64,000 nucleotides of DNA, taken from NCBI RefSeq assembly GCF_002245535.1, contig NZ_NKCN01000007.1, forward strand, positions 1 to 64,000, read 5' to 3'. The notes beneath the pieces were generated by a model. That model had not been told where the DNA came from, did no database searches, and was given only the letters and a program-made list of their open reading frames with translations. The DNA comes from Mycobacterium lehmannii. Its GTDB lineage: Bacteria > Actinomycetota > Actinomycetes > Mycobacteriales > Mycobacteriaceae. The translations under genes were made by a program, and so were the position numbers. This document shows positions 41,506 through 53,160 of this stretch, piece after piece (position 1 is the first letter of the stretch; each line of letters starts with the position of its first letter).

Positions 41506-42324
41506 TCAGAACGCCCAACGGTGATACTGCGCCATGTACCGCAACGCCGGCAGCGCCGACATCACCCGCCCCATCGCCCGGTAATACCAGGCGACGTCGC
41601 GGAACGTTGGCGAATCGAACGGCGACACCCACGCCAGCAACCGCGCACCGGGCACCGCCCCGGCGATATCGTCCGGACCGTCGATCCCCCACTGCAGCGT
41701 CGCCCCCGAGCGCCGTACCACCGCGTTCAGGACCTGCGACCGGATGCCGAGCCGGCTGAACGCATCGAATTGCAGTTCGCCGGAGGGAAACCCGTCGACC
41801 ACCCGCCGCAGCAGCGCCGCGCCATCGGATTCCGTCAGGTACATGGTGAGGCCCTCGGCGATCATCAAAGTCGGCCGGTCCGAGGGGATTTCGGGCAACC
41901 ACGATGCATCCGTGACCGAGGCGCCGATCACCCGGTAGTGGTCGCGGTCCGGATAGAGTCGCGTGCGAAGACTTGCGACCTCCGGATAGTCGATGTCGAA
42001 CCAGTCGACCCCGCGACCGGCGTCCACCCGAAACGCCCGCGCGTCCAGCCCGCATCCCAGATGCAGCACGACCGCCCGCGGGTGCACGGCCAGGAACTGG
42101 CGCGTCCACCTGTCGAAGTGCGCGCTGCGGGTGGTCACCGATGCCGAATTGGCCGGAGTGATCGTCGTTTTCGACCAGTCATAGTCGATGCGCTCGACGA
42201 TGTCCTTGGCGAACCGGTCACCCAGGATCGGGTTCGGCAGGTCAGCGTCGAGCGCCTTGGCGTAGAACGTCGCAAGCATGGTCTGCGGCGCACCGGACAA
42301 ATCGACGGAAAGCTTGTCGGGCAT
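41506..42324 (-). CDS. LCMT/PPM1-type SAM-dependent methyltransferase
   Basis: This 272-residue methyltransferase of the PF04072 type has VVLHLGCGLDARAFRVDAG (SAM site), DWFDIDYPEVASLRTRLY and LMIAEGLTMYLTESDGAALLRRV. Mycobacterial relatives modify polyketides or lipids, and the substrate here is unknown. The ATG at 42324 gives the MPDKLSVDLSG start; the extension to 42441 is antisense and unlikely. It lies 13 bp after the stop of the NAD-dependent dehydratase gene and is probably the third gene of a KstR-controlled operon. Confidence 0.85.
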   Translation of the reverse strand: MPDKLSVDLSGAPQTMLATFYAKALDADLPNPILGDRFAKDIVERIDYDWSKTTITPANSASVTTRSAHFDRWTRQFLAVHPRAVVLHLGCGLDARAFRVDAGRGVDWFDIDYPEVASLRTRLYPDRDHYRVIGASVTDASWLPEIPSDRPTLMIAEGLTMYLTESDGAALLRRVVDGFPSGELQFDAFSRLGIRSQVLNAVVRRSGATLQWGIDGPDDIAGAVPGARLLAWVSPFDSPTFRDVAWYYRAMGRVMSALPALRYMAQYHRWAF

Positions 42325-42337
42325 CTCTACTCGCGGG

Positions 42338-43342
42338 CTAGCCTGCCTTGCTTGTACGCCGCGCGTCCCGCAGCCCCGCCCAGAACCTCGCGGCCTCGCG
42401 GATCGAATCCTCGACAGGCCTTGGACTCCAACGCAATTCACGTCGGGCCTTACTGCAATTCACCGGTGCTTCCGCACGCATCAGCCGCAGCGAGCCGAGC
42501 GAGAACTTCTCGTCCTTGCCGGTCACCCGCGCCTTGGCGGTGCCCAGGGCGGCCATCGCGTAGGAGACGGGCAGCGGGAGCGACTTCGTCGGCGCAGGCA
42601 TCCCCGCGGCTTCGGCGGCGATGCGCACCACCTCGGCATTGCTGATCATCTTTTCCGAGATCAGGTACCGCTCGCCGACTCGGCCGTGCTCGGCGGCGAG
42701 GATCATGGCGCGCGCCGCGTCGTCGACACCGACGGCCTCCAACTCGATGCCGCGCATCACGAACGGCAGCTTGCCGAACGCCGCCCCGGCGATGATCGCG
42801 CCGTGCGGGGTGCGGCCCCAGTCGCCGCCGCCGTAGGTGGTCGACACGCACATCGCCACTGCGGGCACGCCGTGCTCGCGCGCATATTGCAGCACCAGCG
42901 TCTCGGCCTGCACCCGCGACCGCACATACGGCGTCAGACCTTTGTCGACGATCACGTCGTCCTCGGTCGCCACGTGCCCGCGCCTGCGGCCGACCGTCAC
43001 ATAGCTGCTGGTGTAGACGAACCGCCGCAGACGCATGTCCTTGGCGACCTCGAGCACGTTCCGGGTGCCTTCGACGTTCGTATAGAAGAGCGGCGTCGGG
43101 TCCTTGAGCCAGCCGCGCGTGTCGACGACGCAGTAGTACACGTCGTCGACTCCGGTCATGGCCGCGCGCAGCGTGTCGTTGTACCAGATGTCGCCGAGGA
43201 AGCGCTGTACCGGCAGATCGTCGATGCTCTTGGTGTTCGCGTTCGGGCGGACCATGACGCGGACGTCGTGACCGGCGGCCACCAGCTGTCGAGTGACATG
43301 GGATCCGAGGAAACCGTTGGCCCCGATGACCAGCTTGCTCAC
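42338..43342 (-). CDS. NAD-dependent epimerase/dehydratase (3-beta-HSD-like SDR)
   Basis: This 334-residue extended short-chain dehydrogenase has the Rossmann motif KLVIGANGFLGSHVTRQL (GxxGxxG) and the catalytic Tyr/Lys region reading TPYVRSRVQAETLVL. That last segment has YVRSR rather than a canonical YxxxK, so the catalytic Lys appears replaced by Arg. The fold resembles sterol dehydrogenases and epimerases. The GTG at 43342 overlaps the stop of the SnoaL-like gene upstream (GTGA). The operon is preceded by a perfect KstR box, which suggests steroid or fatty-acid metabolism. Confidence 0.85.
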   Translation of the reverse strand: MSKLVIGANGFLGSHVTRQLVAAGHDVRVMVRPNANTKSIDDLPVQRFLGDIWYNDTLRAAMTGVDDVYYCVVDTRGWLKDPTPLFYTNVEGTRNVLEVAKDMRLRRFVYTSSYVTVGRRRGHVATEDDVIVDKGLTPYVRSRVQAETLVLQYAREHGVPAVAMCVSTTYGGGDWGRTPHGAIIAGAAFGKLPFVMRGIELEAVGVDDAARAMILAAEHGRVGERYLISEKMISNAEVVRIAAEAAGMPAPTKSLPLPVSYAMAALGTAKARVTGKDEKFSLGSLRLMRAEAPVNCSKARRELRWSPRPVEDSIREAARFWAGLRDARRTSKAG

Positions 43343-43845
43343 TTGCCTCCTCCGTACTGCTTCATCCACTCCTCGGCCTCCGGCGGCAAGGTGCCGAGCT
43401 CCGCGGCCTTGCGGCACCACTTGACGGTCGCCTTGACGAACCGCAACGGGTTGTAGATGTCCTCTTGCCGGCGCCACAGTCCGTCGCCGGCGTAGGTGAC
43501 GATCGAGATGTTGGTGGCGCTGATGATGGTGCCGTCGCCGGGGTCGCGCATCGGGTTGTCCAGCTCGCAGATGATGCGACCGGTCGCCTCGTCGATCACG
43601 GTCCACCGCGACGGGAACGACGTCATGTGGCTACCGGGAAACGACTCCATCGTCTTCCAGATCCAGGGCCGCACCTGTTCGCGGCCGCGCATGGTGCCCG
43701 CCGCGTGTTCGACGTAGACGACGTCGTCGGTGTACTGGTCGACCCAGGGATCCCAGTCGCGGGTCTGTGCGGCGCGGTCGACCGTCGCCTCGAACTGTTG
43801 GAATGCCGCGGCTAATTCGTCGCGGCTGAAGGTGCTGCCCGTCAC
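43339..43845 (-). CDS. SnoaL/NTF2-fold protein, first gene of KstR-box operon
   Basis: This 168-residue protein of the NTF2-like (SnoaL) alpha+beta barrel type has AAFQQFEATVDRAAQTRDWD, VEHAAGTMRGREQVRPW and ICELDNPMRDPGDG. Such proteins can be ketosteroid isomerase-like enzymes or small-ligand binders. The GTG at 43845 is 8 bp from the KstR-like palindrome, so the transcript is probably leaderless. It is translationally coupled to the SDR gene. It is similar to the nuclear transport factor 2-like proteins found beside lipid catabolic genes. Confidence 0.82.
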   Translation of the reverse strand: MTGSTFSRDELAAAFQQFEATVDRAAQTRDWDPWVDQYTDDVVYVEHAAGTMRGREQVRPWIWKTMESFPGSHMTSFPSRWTVIDEATGRIICELDNPMRDPGDGTIISATNISIVTYAGDGLWRRQEDIYNPLRFVKATVKWCRKAAELGTLPPEAEEWMKQYGGGK

Positions 43846-43853
43846 ATCAGAAC

Positions 43854-43867
43854 TAGAACACGTTCTA
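43854..43867. promoter_or_regulatory. KstR-type operator (perfect palindrome)
   Basis: TAGAACACGTTCTA matches the KstR consensus TNNAACNNGTTNNA at every defined base and is palindromic except for its central two bases. It lies 8 bp upstream of the GTG of the SnoaL-like gene on the minus strand, over the expected promoter. Confidence 0.8.
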
Positions 43868-43883
43868 CCGAGCTTGTCGAGGG

Positions 43884-44282
43884 TCAGAACGCGGTGAGCA
43901 CCTGGCGGCTGCCCAGCGGATTCTGCAGCGGGACGTCGAGGATCCCCGACACCGCGATCATGATGCACGGCCGGCCGGCGGCTTCGGGAAGCGCGCCGCC
44001 GAAGAGTTCCACGGTGACGGCTTCGGGTGTCTCCTGCACGGTCGCGTGGACGCCGTAGCACTGCGGTGTGCCCGTGGTGAAGTGCACGCCGACGGCGCGG
44101 TCGCCCGCGACACGGTTGAAGGACTCGGCGCGCATCGGCTGCGGGTCGAAGATCGCGGGATTGTCGATGAACAGCAGGCCCGGATAGCCGGGCCGTTCGG
44201 GCAGCAGCGCCGTCTCCGCCGATGCCGCCGGGGCCGCCCACAGGGCCAACGCAGCGGCCATCACGGCAAGGAATATGCGCAT
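43884..44282 (-). CDS. Small secreted protein of unknown function
   Basis: This 132-residue protein has a clear signal peptide ([22 protein letters not shown]) likely cut after ASA. The mature part contains two Cys that could pair ([15 protein letters not shown]). No lipobox or domain is recognised. It starts at ATG 44282 (ATG 44285 is also possible) and is divergent to msrB with about 60 bp between. It lies upstream of the KstR-box operon but the box is downstream of its stop. The function is unknown. Confidence 0.75.
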   Translation of the reverse strand: MRIFLAVMAAALALWAAPAASAETALLPERPGYPGLLFIDNPAIFDPQPMRAESFNRVAGDRAVGVHFTTGTPQCYGVHATVQETPEAVTVELFGGALPEAAGRPCIMIAVSGILDVPLQNPLGSRQVLTAF

Positions 44283-44341
44283 CACACAACCGTAATCGCC
44301 GGCTGGAACATGGCGGTCGGTTCGGTGGTTATACAGGCACT

Positions 44342-44803
44342 ATGGCAAAGCAATACATCAAGAATCCGGCCGCGGTGAAAGCGTTGTCGCCGGAGCAGTA
44401 CCAGGTCACGCAGAAAAACGGCACCGAGCGGCCCTTCACCGGCGAGTACTGGGACAACCACGAACCGGGCATCTACGTCGACGTGGTCTCGGGCGAGCCG
44501 TTGTTCGCCTCGGTCGACAAGTTCGACAGCGGGACCGGGTGGCCCAGCTTCACCCGTCCGATCGATGTGGCCAACGTCGTCGAGAAGCGCGACTTCTCGC
44601 ACCTGATGATCCGCACCGAGGTGCGCTCGGCGCACGGTGACAGCCACCTCGGCCACGTGTTCACCGACGGCCCCCGCGCCGAGGGTGGGTTGCGCTACTG
44701 CATCAACTCCGCTTCGCTGAGGTTCATCCACCTCGACGACCTCGAGGCCGAGGGGTATGGCGATTACAAGAAGCTGTTCGTGAATGAGGAGGCGCAAGCA
44801 TGA
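44342..44803 (+). CDS. msrB: Peptide-methionine (R)-S-oxide reductase
   Basis: MsrB of 153 residues reduces Met-(R)-sulfoxide. It shows [54 protein letters not shown] and the catalytic-Cys motif [11 protein letters not shown]. The usual zinc-binding CxxC pairs are missing, so it belongs to the zinc-free group. The ATG at 44342 begins the family start (MAKQYIKNP). The stop overlaps the msrA ATG (ATGA). The pair repairs both sulfoxide epimers. Confidence 0.95.
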   Translation: MAKQYIKNPAAVKALSPEQYQVTQKNGTERPFTGEYWDNHEPGIYVDVVSGEPLFASVDKFDSGTGWPSFTRPIDVANVVEKRDFSHLMIRTEVRSAHGDSHLGHVFTDGPRAEGGLRYCINSASLRFIHLDDLEAEGYGDYKKLFVNEEAQA

Positions 44804-45315
44804 GCGACCACAAGACGGCCATCCTGGCGGGCGGTTGCTTCTGGGGCATGCAGGATCTGATCCGTAAGCAGCCGGGCGTGGTGTCGACGCGGGTCGGCTA
44901 CACCGGTGGCGAGAACGCCAACCCCACGTACCGCAGCCACCCCGGCCACGCCGAGGCGATCGAGATCGTCTACGACCCGGCGCGGACCGACTACCGCTCG
45001 CTGCTGGAGTTCTTCTTCCAGATCCACGATCCGACCACGAAGAACCGTCAGGGCAACGACGTCGGTACCAGCTACCGGTCGGCGATCTTCTACCTCGACG
45101 ACGAGCAGAAGCGCGTCGCGCTGGACACCATCGCCGATGTCGACGCGTCGGGGCTGTGGCCCGGCAAGGTCGTGACCGAGGTGTCCCCGGCGGCCGAGTT
45201 CTGGGAGGCCGAGCCCGAGCACCAGGATTACCTGGAGCGGTACCCGAGCGGTTACACCTGCCACTTCCCGCGCCCGGGCTGGAAGCTGCCCAAGCGCGAA
45301 ACGGCCAACCAGTAG
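44800..45315 (+). CDS. msrA: Peptide-methionine (S)-S-oxide reductase
   Basis: MsrA of 171 residues reduces Met-(S)-sulfoxide with the active-site Cys in [12 protein letters not shown]. Other family motifs are [26 protein letters not shown] and [24 protein letters not shown] recycling Cys may be the one in [11 protein letters not shown]. It is coupled to msrB by a 4-nt overlap. It is convergent with the P450 gene at 45320. Confidence 0.95.
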   Translation: MSDHKTAILAGGCFWGMQDLIRKQPGVVSTRVGYTGGENANPTYRSHPGHAEAIEIVYDPARTDYRSLLEFFFQIHDPTTKNRQGNDVGTSYRSAIFYLDDEQKRVALDTIADVDASGLWPGKVVTEVSPAAEFWEAEPEHQDYLERYPSGYTCHFPRPGWKLPKRETANQ

Positions 45316-45319
45316 CGCG

Positions 45320-46678
45320 CTAGGTGCGGTGGCGCACCACGACGCGGCCGCCGTCCTTCGGGGTGAACGCGATCCCGCGGAAGTGCACCTTCTCGTCGGG
45401 CGCATTGTCGGTCTCGATCACGAAGTGGCGCAAGACTGTTCGCAGGACGACATCCATCTCGACGTTGGCGAACGCGGCGCCGATGCACCGGCGGGTCCCG
45501 CCGCCGAACGGCACCCACGCCGTCGGCGGGCGCTTGCCCAGGAACCGGTCCGGGTCGAAGCGTTCGGGGTCGGGGAACACGTCCGGGTTGGCGTGCATGT
45601 TCGCCAGCGCGACCATCACGGTGTAGCCGTGCGGAATCCGCCACTCGCCGACGTCGAAGTGCGGTGCCAGCACGTGGCGCCCGGAGAAGTCGATGACGGT
45701 CCGGTTGCGCTGCAACTCGTTGATGAAGGCCTGGCGGTACTCGTTGCCGCCGGCGTCGTTCTCCTCGACCAGTTTGGCCAGCACCGCGGGATGGCGGCGC
45801 AACCGTTCGAACGCCCAACCCAGCGTCGACGCGGTCGTTTCGTGGCCGGCACCGAGAAGGGTGAGCAGCTCGTCGGAGATGTCCTGGTGCGACATCGGGG
45901 TGCCGTCCTCATAGGTGCTGCCCAGTAGCAGCGCCAGGATGTCGGTGCGCTCCTCGCGGGCGGGGTCGGCCTTGCTCTTTTCAATCAGGGCTTTGTCGAT
46001 CAACGCAAACACGGTCCGGTCGAAGTTGCGCCGGAACGTCTCAAGGCGGCCCCACGGGCTGTAGGGGCCGGTCTTGAACGGCGGTTCGGGCAACGTCGCC
46101 ATGCGTGAACCGAGCTTGGCCCACGGCGGGATGATCTCGCGCAGATAGTCCAGTTCGGCCCCGTCGGCCCCGAACACCGTGCGCAAGATGACGTTCAGCG
46201 TGATCCGGTTCATCGGTTCGAGCGTCGCGAACTCGACACCCTCGGGCCAGGTCGCGGTCTCGCGGAGCGTCTCCTCCTCGATGATCTTCTCGTAGTTCTT
46301 GATGCTCTGGCCGTGGAACGGCGGTGCGAGCAGCTTGCGGCGCTTGCGGTGCTCGACGCCGTCGAGCGCGAACACCGAACCGGGGCCGAAGATCCGACTG
46401 AGGTTCGGCTGCACGTTGATCAGGTCGTCGGTGCTCGCGAGATACACGGTGCGGATCAGCGCCGGATCGGCGATCACCACGCTGCGACCGAAGAACGGCA
46501 CGTTGATCGCGAACACCGGACCGTATCGCTTGAGCGCTTTGCCCAGGAACCAGCGGCGGAAGCCCGCCATCAGCACCATCTGAACGGGTTTGGGCAGCGG
46601 GACCGCCGGCGGCAATTTGCCGGGTGTGACCGGGGCTTGCTGGTCGGCGGCGGTGGCGTTCGTCATCGGTTCTTTCAC
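45320..46678 (-). CDS. Cytochrome P450 (second of a tandem pair)
   Basis: This 452-residue P450 resembles mycobacterial CYP138-like enzymes. The oxygen-binding I-helix is LLGAGHETTASTLGW, the ExxR motif is in NELQRNRTV, and the haem-Cys loop is VPFGGGTRRCIGAAF. The GTG start overlaps the upstream P450 stop (GTGA); an in-frame ATG at 46666 is also possible. The pair share about the same length and motif set, so the second probably arose by duplication. The substrate is not evident. A divergent TetR regulator lies upstream of the pair. Confidence 0.9.
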   Translation of the reverse strand: MKEPMTNATAADQQAPVTPGKLPPAVPLPKPVQMVLMAGFRRWFLGKALKRYGPVFAINVPFFGRSVVIADPALIRTVYLASTDDLINVQPNLSRIFGPGSVFALDGVEHRKRRKLLAPPFHGQSIKNYEKIIEEETLRETATWPEGVEFATLEPMNRITLNVILRTVFGADGAELDYLREIIPPWAKLGSRMATLPEPPFKTGPYSPWGRLETFRRNFDRTVFALIDKALIEKSKADPAREERTDILALLLGSTYEDGTPMSHQDISDELLTLLGAGHETTASTLGWAFERLRRHPAVLAKLVEENDAGGNEYRQAFINELQRNRTVIDFSGRHVLAPHFDVGEWRIPHGYTVMVALANMHANPDVFPDPERFDPDRFLGKRPPTAWVPFGGGTRRCIGAAFANVEMDVVLRTVLRHFVIETDNAPDEKVHFRGIAFTPKDGGRVVVRHRT

Positions 46679-48042
46679 TCCTCCTGCGCGAGCGGTGTCC
46701 TGCGGCGGTGCACCACGATGCGGCCGCCGTCCTTCGGGGTGTAAGCCACGCCGCGCGAGTGCGTCTTCTCCGCAGGTGCCGCGGTGGTGTCGATCACGAA
46801 GTTGCGCAGCACAGTTCGCAGCACCACGTCCATCTCGACGTTGGCGAACACGGCGCCGACACAGCGGCGGGTGCCTCCGCCGAACGGGATGAAGGCGAAC
46901 GTCGGCGGTCGCTCGTCGAGGAAGCGCTGCGGGTCGAAGCGCTCGGGATCGGGAAACTCAGCGGCCCTGTCGTGCATCAGCGAGATGCTCGCCAGCATTG
47001 TATAGCCCTGCGGGACAACCCATTCGCCCAGCTCGAAGGTTGGCGAGTAGACGTGTCTGCCCGCGAAGTCGATCACCGTGCGCGACCGCTGCACCTCCCC
47101 GAGCACGGCCTGGCGATAGTCGTTGCCGTCGGTCTCCGCCTCGGACACCAGCTTGGCAAGGACGTCGGGATGGCGGGTGATCCGCTCGAACGCCCAGGCC
47201 AGGGTCGAGGCCGTGGTCTCGTGACCGGCCGCAAGCAGGGTCAGCAACTCGTCGCCGATGTCCTTGCGGGACATCGCGCTACCGTCCTCGTAGGTGCTGC
47301 CGAGCAACAGCGCAAGAACGTCGGTCCGCTCGTCGAACCCCGGATCGGCCGTGACCCGGTCGATCAGTTTGTCGATGACCTCGTCGTACTGCCTGCGGTA
47401 TTCGGCCAGCCGCCCCCACGGACTGAACCGGCCGTACGTGCGTGACGGTGCGGGCAACGACGCCAAACGCGAACCGAGCGTCACCCACGGCGGAATGATG
47501 CGCCGCAGGTCGTCCAACTGCTCACCGTCGGCGCCGAACACCGCACGCAGGATGGCGTTGAGGGTGATGCGCATCATCGGCTCCAGCGTCGGAAACGCTT
47601 GACCCTCAGGCCAGTTCGCCGATTCGCGCAGGGTCTCCTCTTCGAAGATCGCCTCGTAGTTCTTGATGCTCTTGCCGTGGAACGGCGGTGTCAGCAGCCG
47701 CCGCCGGCGCCGGTGTTCTGACCCGTCGAGCGCAAACACCGAACCGGGGCCCAGCACCCGCGACAGGTTGGGTTGGATGTTGCCGACGTCGTCTGTGTTG
47801 GCCATGAACATCTGTTTGGCCAGCTGCGGGTCGCCGACGACGACCGTGCGTCCGAAGACCGGAACGTTCATCGTGAAGACCGGACCGTGGAGGCGGGCGA
47901 ACTGAGCGACGGTCCAGCGCCGGGAAACCGCGAACGCGAGACCCAACAGCGGCTTGGGAATCCGCGCCGCCGGTGGCAGCTTGACCGCGGCAGGCGACAC
48001 CGCTGCGGGTGTGGGCTTATCGACGACCAAAGCTTCGCTCAT
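46675..48042 (-). CDS. Cytochrome P450 (first of a tandem pair)
   Basis: This 455-residue P450 is close in sequence to its downstream neighbour. Key motifs are LLAAGHETTASTLAWAFERI (I-helix), EVQRSRTV (ExxR) and IPFGGGTRRCVGAVFANVEM (haem Cys). The ATG at 48042 gives the MSEALVVDKP start; the longer open frame runs into the divergent tetR. The 99-bp spacer to that regulator carries palindromes, so repression by it is likely. Ferredoxin partners are not in the window. Confidence 0.9.
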   Translation of the reverse strand: MSEALVVDKPTPAAVSPAAVKLPPAARIPKPLLGLAFAVSRRWTVAQFARLHGPVFTMNVPVFGRTVVVGDPQLAKQMFMANTDDVGNIQPNLSRVLGPGSVFALDGSEHRRRRRLLTPPFHGKSIKNYEAIFEEETLRESANWPEGQAFPTLEPMMRITLNAILRAVFGADGEQLDDLRRIIPPWVTLGSRLASLPAPSRTYGRFSPWGRLAEYRRQYDEVIDKLIDRVTADPGFDERTDVLALLLGSTYEDGSAMSRKDIGDELLTLLAAGHETTASTLAWAFERITRHPDVLAKLVSEAETDGNDYRQAVLGEVQRSRTVIDFAGRHVYSPTFELGEWVVPQGYTMLASISLMHDRAAEFPDPERFDPQRFLDERPPTFAFIPFGGGTRRCVGAVFANVEMDVVLRTVLRNFVIDTTAAPAEKTHSRGVAYTPKDGGRIVVHRRRTPLAQEE

Positions 48043-48063
48043 GACGCTCCCAGCCTGTTCCCC

Positions 48064-48101
48064 GGTACTACGATGTACCGTAGGTTCGTGTAGTACGGTA
48101 C
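48064..48101. promoter_or_regulatory. TetR operator palindromes between P450 pair and tetR
   Basis: GTACCGTA (48075-48082) and TACGGTAC (48094-48101) form a perfect 8-bp inverted repeat with an 11-nt spacer. An overlapping GGTAC-N6-GTACC palindrome lies at 48064-48079. They sit in the divergent spacer of a TetR gene and its likely target, a classic operator position. Confidence 0.7.
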
Positions 48102-48141
48102 CGCTTGGTACCAGCAGGCGCAAGGCTGTCGAGGAGGCGGT

Positions 48142-48747
48142 ATGACCACTGCGCTGGACAACGGCGCGCATACCGCGGCCGACGGGGCGTTCCGCGACCG
48201 CCTGCTCGACGGTATGGCCGCCTCGATCACCGAACGGGGCTATCGCGACACCACCGTCGCCGACATCGTGCGGCAGGCGAGAACCTCCAAGCGCACGTTC
48301 TACGAACAGTTCGCGAGCAAAGAGGAATGTTTGATCGAGCTGCTGCGGCGAAACAACGAGACGATGATCGCCGGGGTGCGTGCAGCGGCGGACCCCGATG
48401 CCGACTGGCGGGCCCAGATCCGCTCGGCGGTGACCGCCTACGTCGACCACATCGCGGCGCGACCGGCCATCACGCTGGCGTGGATCCGCGAGGCGCCGGC
48501 ACTGGGCGCCGTCGCACATCCGCTGCATCGCGAGGCCATGGAGAATTTCACCGACATGCTGGTCGACATCAGCAGCACGCCGGGCTTCGAACGCGCTTCG
48601 CTGACTCCGATATCGCGTCCGTTGGCGCTCATCATCCTTGGCGGCCTGCGCGAGCTGACCGCGCTCTTCGTCGAGGACGGCCACGATCTGGGCGGCATCA
48701 TCGAGCCGGCGATCACCGCGTCGGTGGCGATCCTCGGCTCGCGCTGA
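48142..48747 (+). CDS. TetR-family regulator divergent to the P450 pair
   Basis: This 201-residue TetR repressor has its HTH in ITERGYRDTTVADIVRQARTSKRTFYEQFASKEE. The C-terminal ligand domain has no recognisable specificity. It is divergent to the two P450 genes with palindromes in the spacer, so it probably represses them and itself. It ends 3 bp before the stop of another, convergent tetR gene. The ligand is unknown; by context it may be a substrate of the P450s. Confidence 0.9.
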   Translation: MTTALDNGAHTAADGAFRDRLLDGMAASITERGYRDTTVADIVRQARTSKRTFYEQFASKEECLIELLRRNNETMIAGVRAAADPDADWRAQIRSAVTAYVDHIAARPAITLAWIREAPALGAVAHPLHREAMENFTDMLVDISSTPGFERASLTPISRPLALIILGGLRELTALFVEDGHDLGGIIEPAITASVAILGSR

Positions 48748-48750
48748 GGA

Positions 48751-51098
<2,348 letters not shown>

Positions 51099-51118
<20 letters not shown>

Positions 51119-51830
51119 CCACCGGTTTCGTGAAGTACAACGCGACGCTCTTGCCGATCAGCGGGTTGAGCAGCGACTCCGCCGTCCGCGTCAGCCACGG
51201 GCGGCTCATCATGTCCCACACCAGCATCCGGTGGTACGCCTTCACCGCGACGTGATCCGAATTCTCGGTTCCCACCGCGCATTTGAGCCACCAGTACGGG
51301 GAGTGCAAGGCGTGCGCGTGTTGAGTGTGCTCGAGTTGAAGGCCATGGGCGAGCACTTTGTCGCGCAGCCGGTCGGCGTGATAGATCCGCACGTGCCCGC
51401 CCTCGTTGGCGTGGTACTCGTCGGACAACACCCAGCACAGCTTCTCGGGGAGCCACCGCGGTACCGTGACGGCGAGCATTCCGCCGGGCTTGAGCACCCG
51501 GACCAGCTCGGCGATCGCCTTCTCGTCCTCGGGCACGTGCTCGAGGATCTCCGAGGCGATCACACAGTCGAAAGTGCAGTCGGCATAAGGCAGATCGAGC
51601 GCGTCGCCCTTGACCGCCTCGGCCTTGGCCGTCGGCGGCGCCTCACCCTGCTCGCGCATGGCGGTCAGGATCTCGTCGACGTCGTTGAGGTCGGCGGCGC
51701 TCTGGTCGAACGCGACGACGTCCGCTCCGCGCCGGAAGGCCTCGAAGCTGTGCCGGCCTGCGCCGCAGCCCACGTCGATCACCTTCGTGCCCTCGCCGAC
51801 GCCGAGCCGGTCGAAGTCCACCGTCAGCAT
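51099..51830 (-). CDS. Class I SAM-dependent methyltransferase (ubiE/Methyltransf_11)
   Basis: This 243-residue methyltransferase has the SAM motif KVIDVGCGAGRHSFEAFRRG, the acidic VVAFDQSAADLNDVDE, and ASEILEHVPEDEKAIAELVRVLKPGG. The C-terminal half (SPYWWLKCAVGTENSDHVAVKAY) is outside the common fold. It lies between the glycosyltransferase gene (7-bp overlap) and the barrel-protein gene (20-bp overlap), so it probably methylates a glycan or lipid produced by the operon. Confidence 0.88.
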
Positions 51831-53059
51831 GCGCCGACCCGTTCGCGCGCCTTCTCGTAGACCGCAACCGTCTGCGCCGCAACCGATTGCCAGCTGAACA
51901 CCTCTACCGCGCGCTTGCGGCCGTTCGCCCCGAGGCGGGCCAGCTCACGCGGTGAGTCGAGCAGTTCGCCGAGCACCGCGGTCAATTCGTCGACGTCGGC
52001 GGGCTTGACCAGCCGGGCGCAATCGCCGTCGGCGCCCACCACCTCGGGCAGCGCACCGGCGCGGCTGGCCACGATGGGCGTGCCGCTGGCCATCGCCTCC
52101 ACCGCTGGCAACGAGAACCCCTCGTAAAGCGATGGGATGCAAGCGACTTCGGCCGAGGCCAGTAGGTCGGCCAGCTCGCTGTCGGACAACCCGCTGGAGC
52201 TGTGCACGATGTCGGAGATGCCGAGCTCGGCAATCAGCTTCTCGGTGGGACCGTTCGGTTCGAGCTTGGCGACCAGCTGCAGTTCGAGATCGCGTTCGAC
52301 GCGCAGCCGGGCCACCGCGTGCAGCAGGTGCCTGACGCCTTTGAGGGGAACATCGGCGCTGGCGATCGCGATGATGCGGTTGCGCACCCGTCGCTCGGCG
52401 GGCTTGAACATCGCGGTGTCCACGCCCAGCGGCACGACGTGCAGCTGGCTGGGTGCGACGCCGAAGTCCTCGGCGATGTCAGCGGCCGACGTCGACGACA
52501 CGGTCAGCAGTTCGGGTATCTCGCAGGCCACCTGCTTCTGCATCTCGGCGAAGCCGTACCACCGTCGCACCAGCGGTTTACGCCACCACTTGGCGGCCGC
52601 GACGTCGACCACCTTGTCGCGGGTGATCGGGTGATGCACGGTGGCGACCACCGGAAGGCCGAGGCCGGCGATCTTGCGCAGCCCGGTGCCCAGGCACTGG
52701 TTGTCGTGCACGACGTCGAACTCGTTGCGACGTTCGGCGAGCACCCGCGCGGCGCGCAGGCTGAACGTGCGGGGTTCGGGGAAGCCCGCCGTCCACGTGG
52801 TCAGCAGCTCGAGCAGGTCGATCGACGTCTTGATCTCGTTGGGCCACGGGATCCGGAAGGGATCGGGTTCCCGGTAGAGGTCCAGGCTGGGCACCTCGGT
52901 CAGCCGAACGCGGGGATCGAGTTCCTCCGGATAGGGCTGGCCCGAGAACACCTCGACCTCGTGGCCCAGGTCCGCGAGGCCGCGGGACAGGTAGCGGACG
53001 TAGACGCCCTGCCCACCACAGTGGGTCTTGCTCCGGTAGGACAGAAGTGCGATGCGCAT
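51824..53059 (-). CDS. GT4-family glycosyltransferase
   Basis: This 411-residue GT-B glycosyltransferase has the N-terminal donor-side start MRIALLSYRSKTHCGGQGVYV (Gly-rich loop), FDVVHDNQCLGTGLRK, the VVPLGVDTAMFKP linker, and the C-terminal EGFSLPAVEAMASGTPIVASR motif (E-x7-E). Sugar and acceptor are unknown. The ATG at 53059 is chosen because the upstream open part has no conserved fold. It is the first gene of the operon, behind the second copy of the TetR palindrome. There is no membrane helix. Confidence 0.9.
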   Translation of the reverse strand: MRIALLSYRSKTHCGGQGVYVRYLSRGLADLGHEVEVFSGQPYPEELDPRVRLTEVPSLDLYREPDPFRIPWPNEIKTSIDLLELLTTWTAGFPEPRTFSLRAARVLAERRNEFDVVHDNQCLGTGLRKIAGLGLPVVATVHHPITRDKVVDVAAAKWWRKPLVRRWYGFAEMQKQVACEIPELLTVSSTSAADIAEDFGVAPSQLHVVPLGVDTAMFKPAERRVRNRIIAIASADVPLKGVRHLLHAVARLRVERDLELQLVAKLEPNGPTEKLIAELGISDIVHSSSGLSDSELADLLASAEVACIPSLYEGFSLPAVEAMASGTPIVASRAGALPEVVGADGDCARLVKPADVDELTAVLGELLDSPRELARLGANGRKRAVEVFSWQSVAAQTVAVYEKARERVGAC

Positions 53060-53144
53060 GGTCAACTCAAGACGATGCGCAGAAGCGGCTGAATCCAGGG
53101 CCGGTGAGCTGGACAAATCGTGTCACGCAACAACTCCGAACCTT

Positions 53145-53160
53145 CTGGACATGTGTCCAG
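53145..53160. promoter_or_regulatory. TetR operator, copy 2, in front of the glycosyltransferase operon
   Basis: CTGGACA (53145-53151) and TGTCCAG (53154-53160) are a perfect 7-bp inverted repeat around TG. The 12-bp core is the exact reverse complement of the operator at 49315-49326. On the minus strand a TATAGT -10 (complement of 53161-53166) directly precedes it. Confidence 0.72.
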
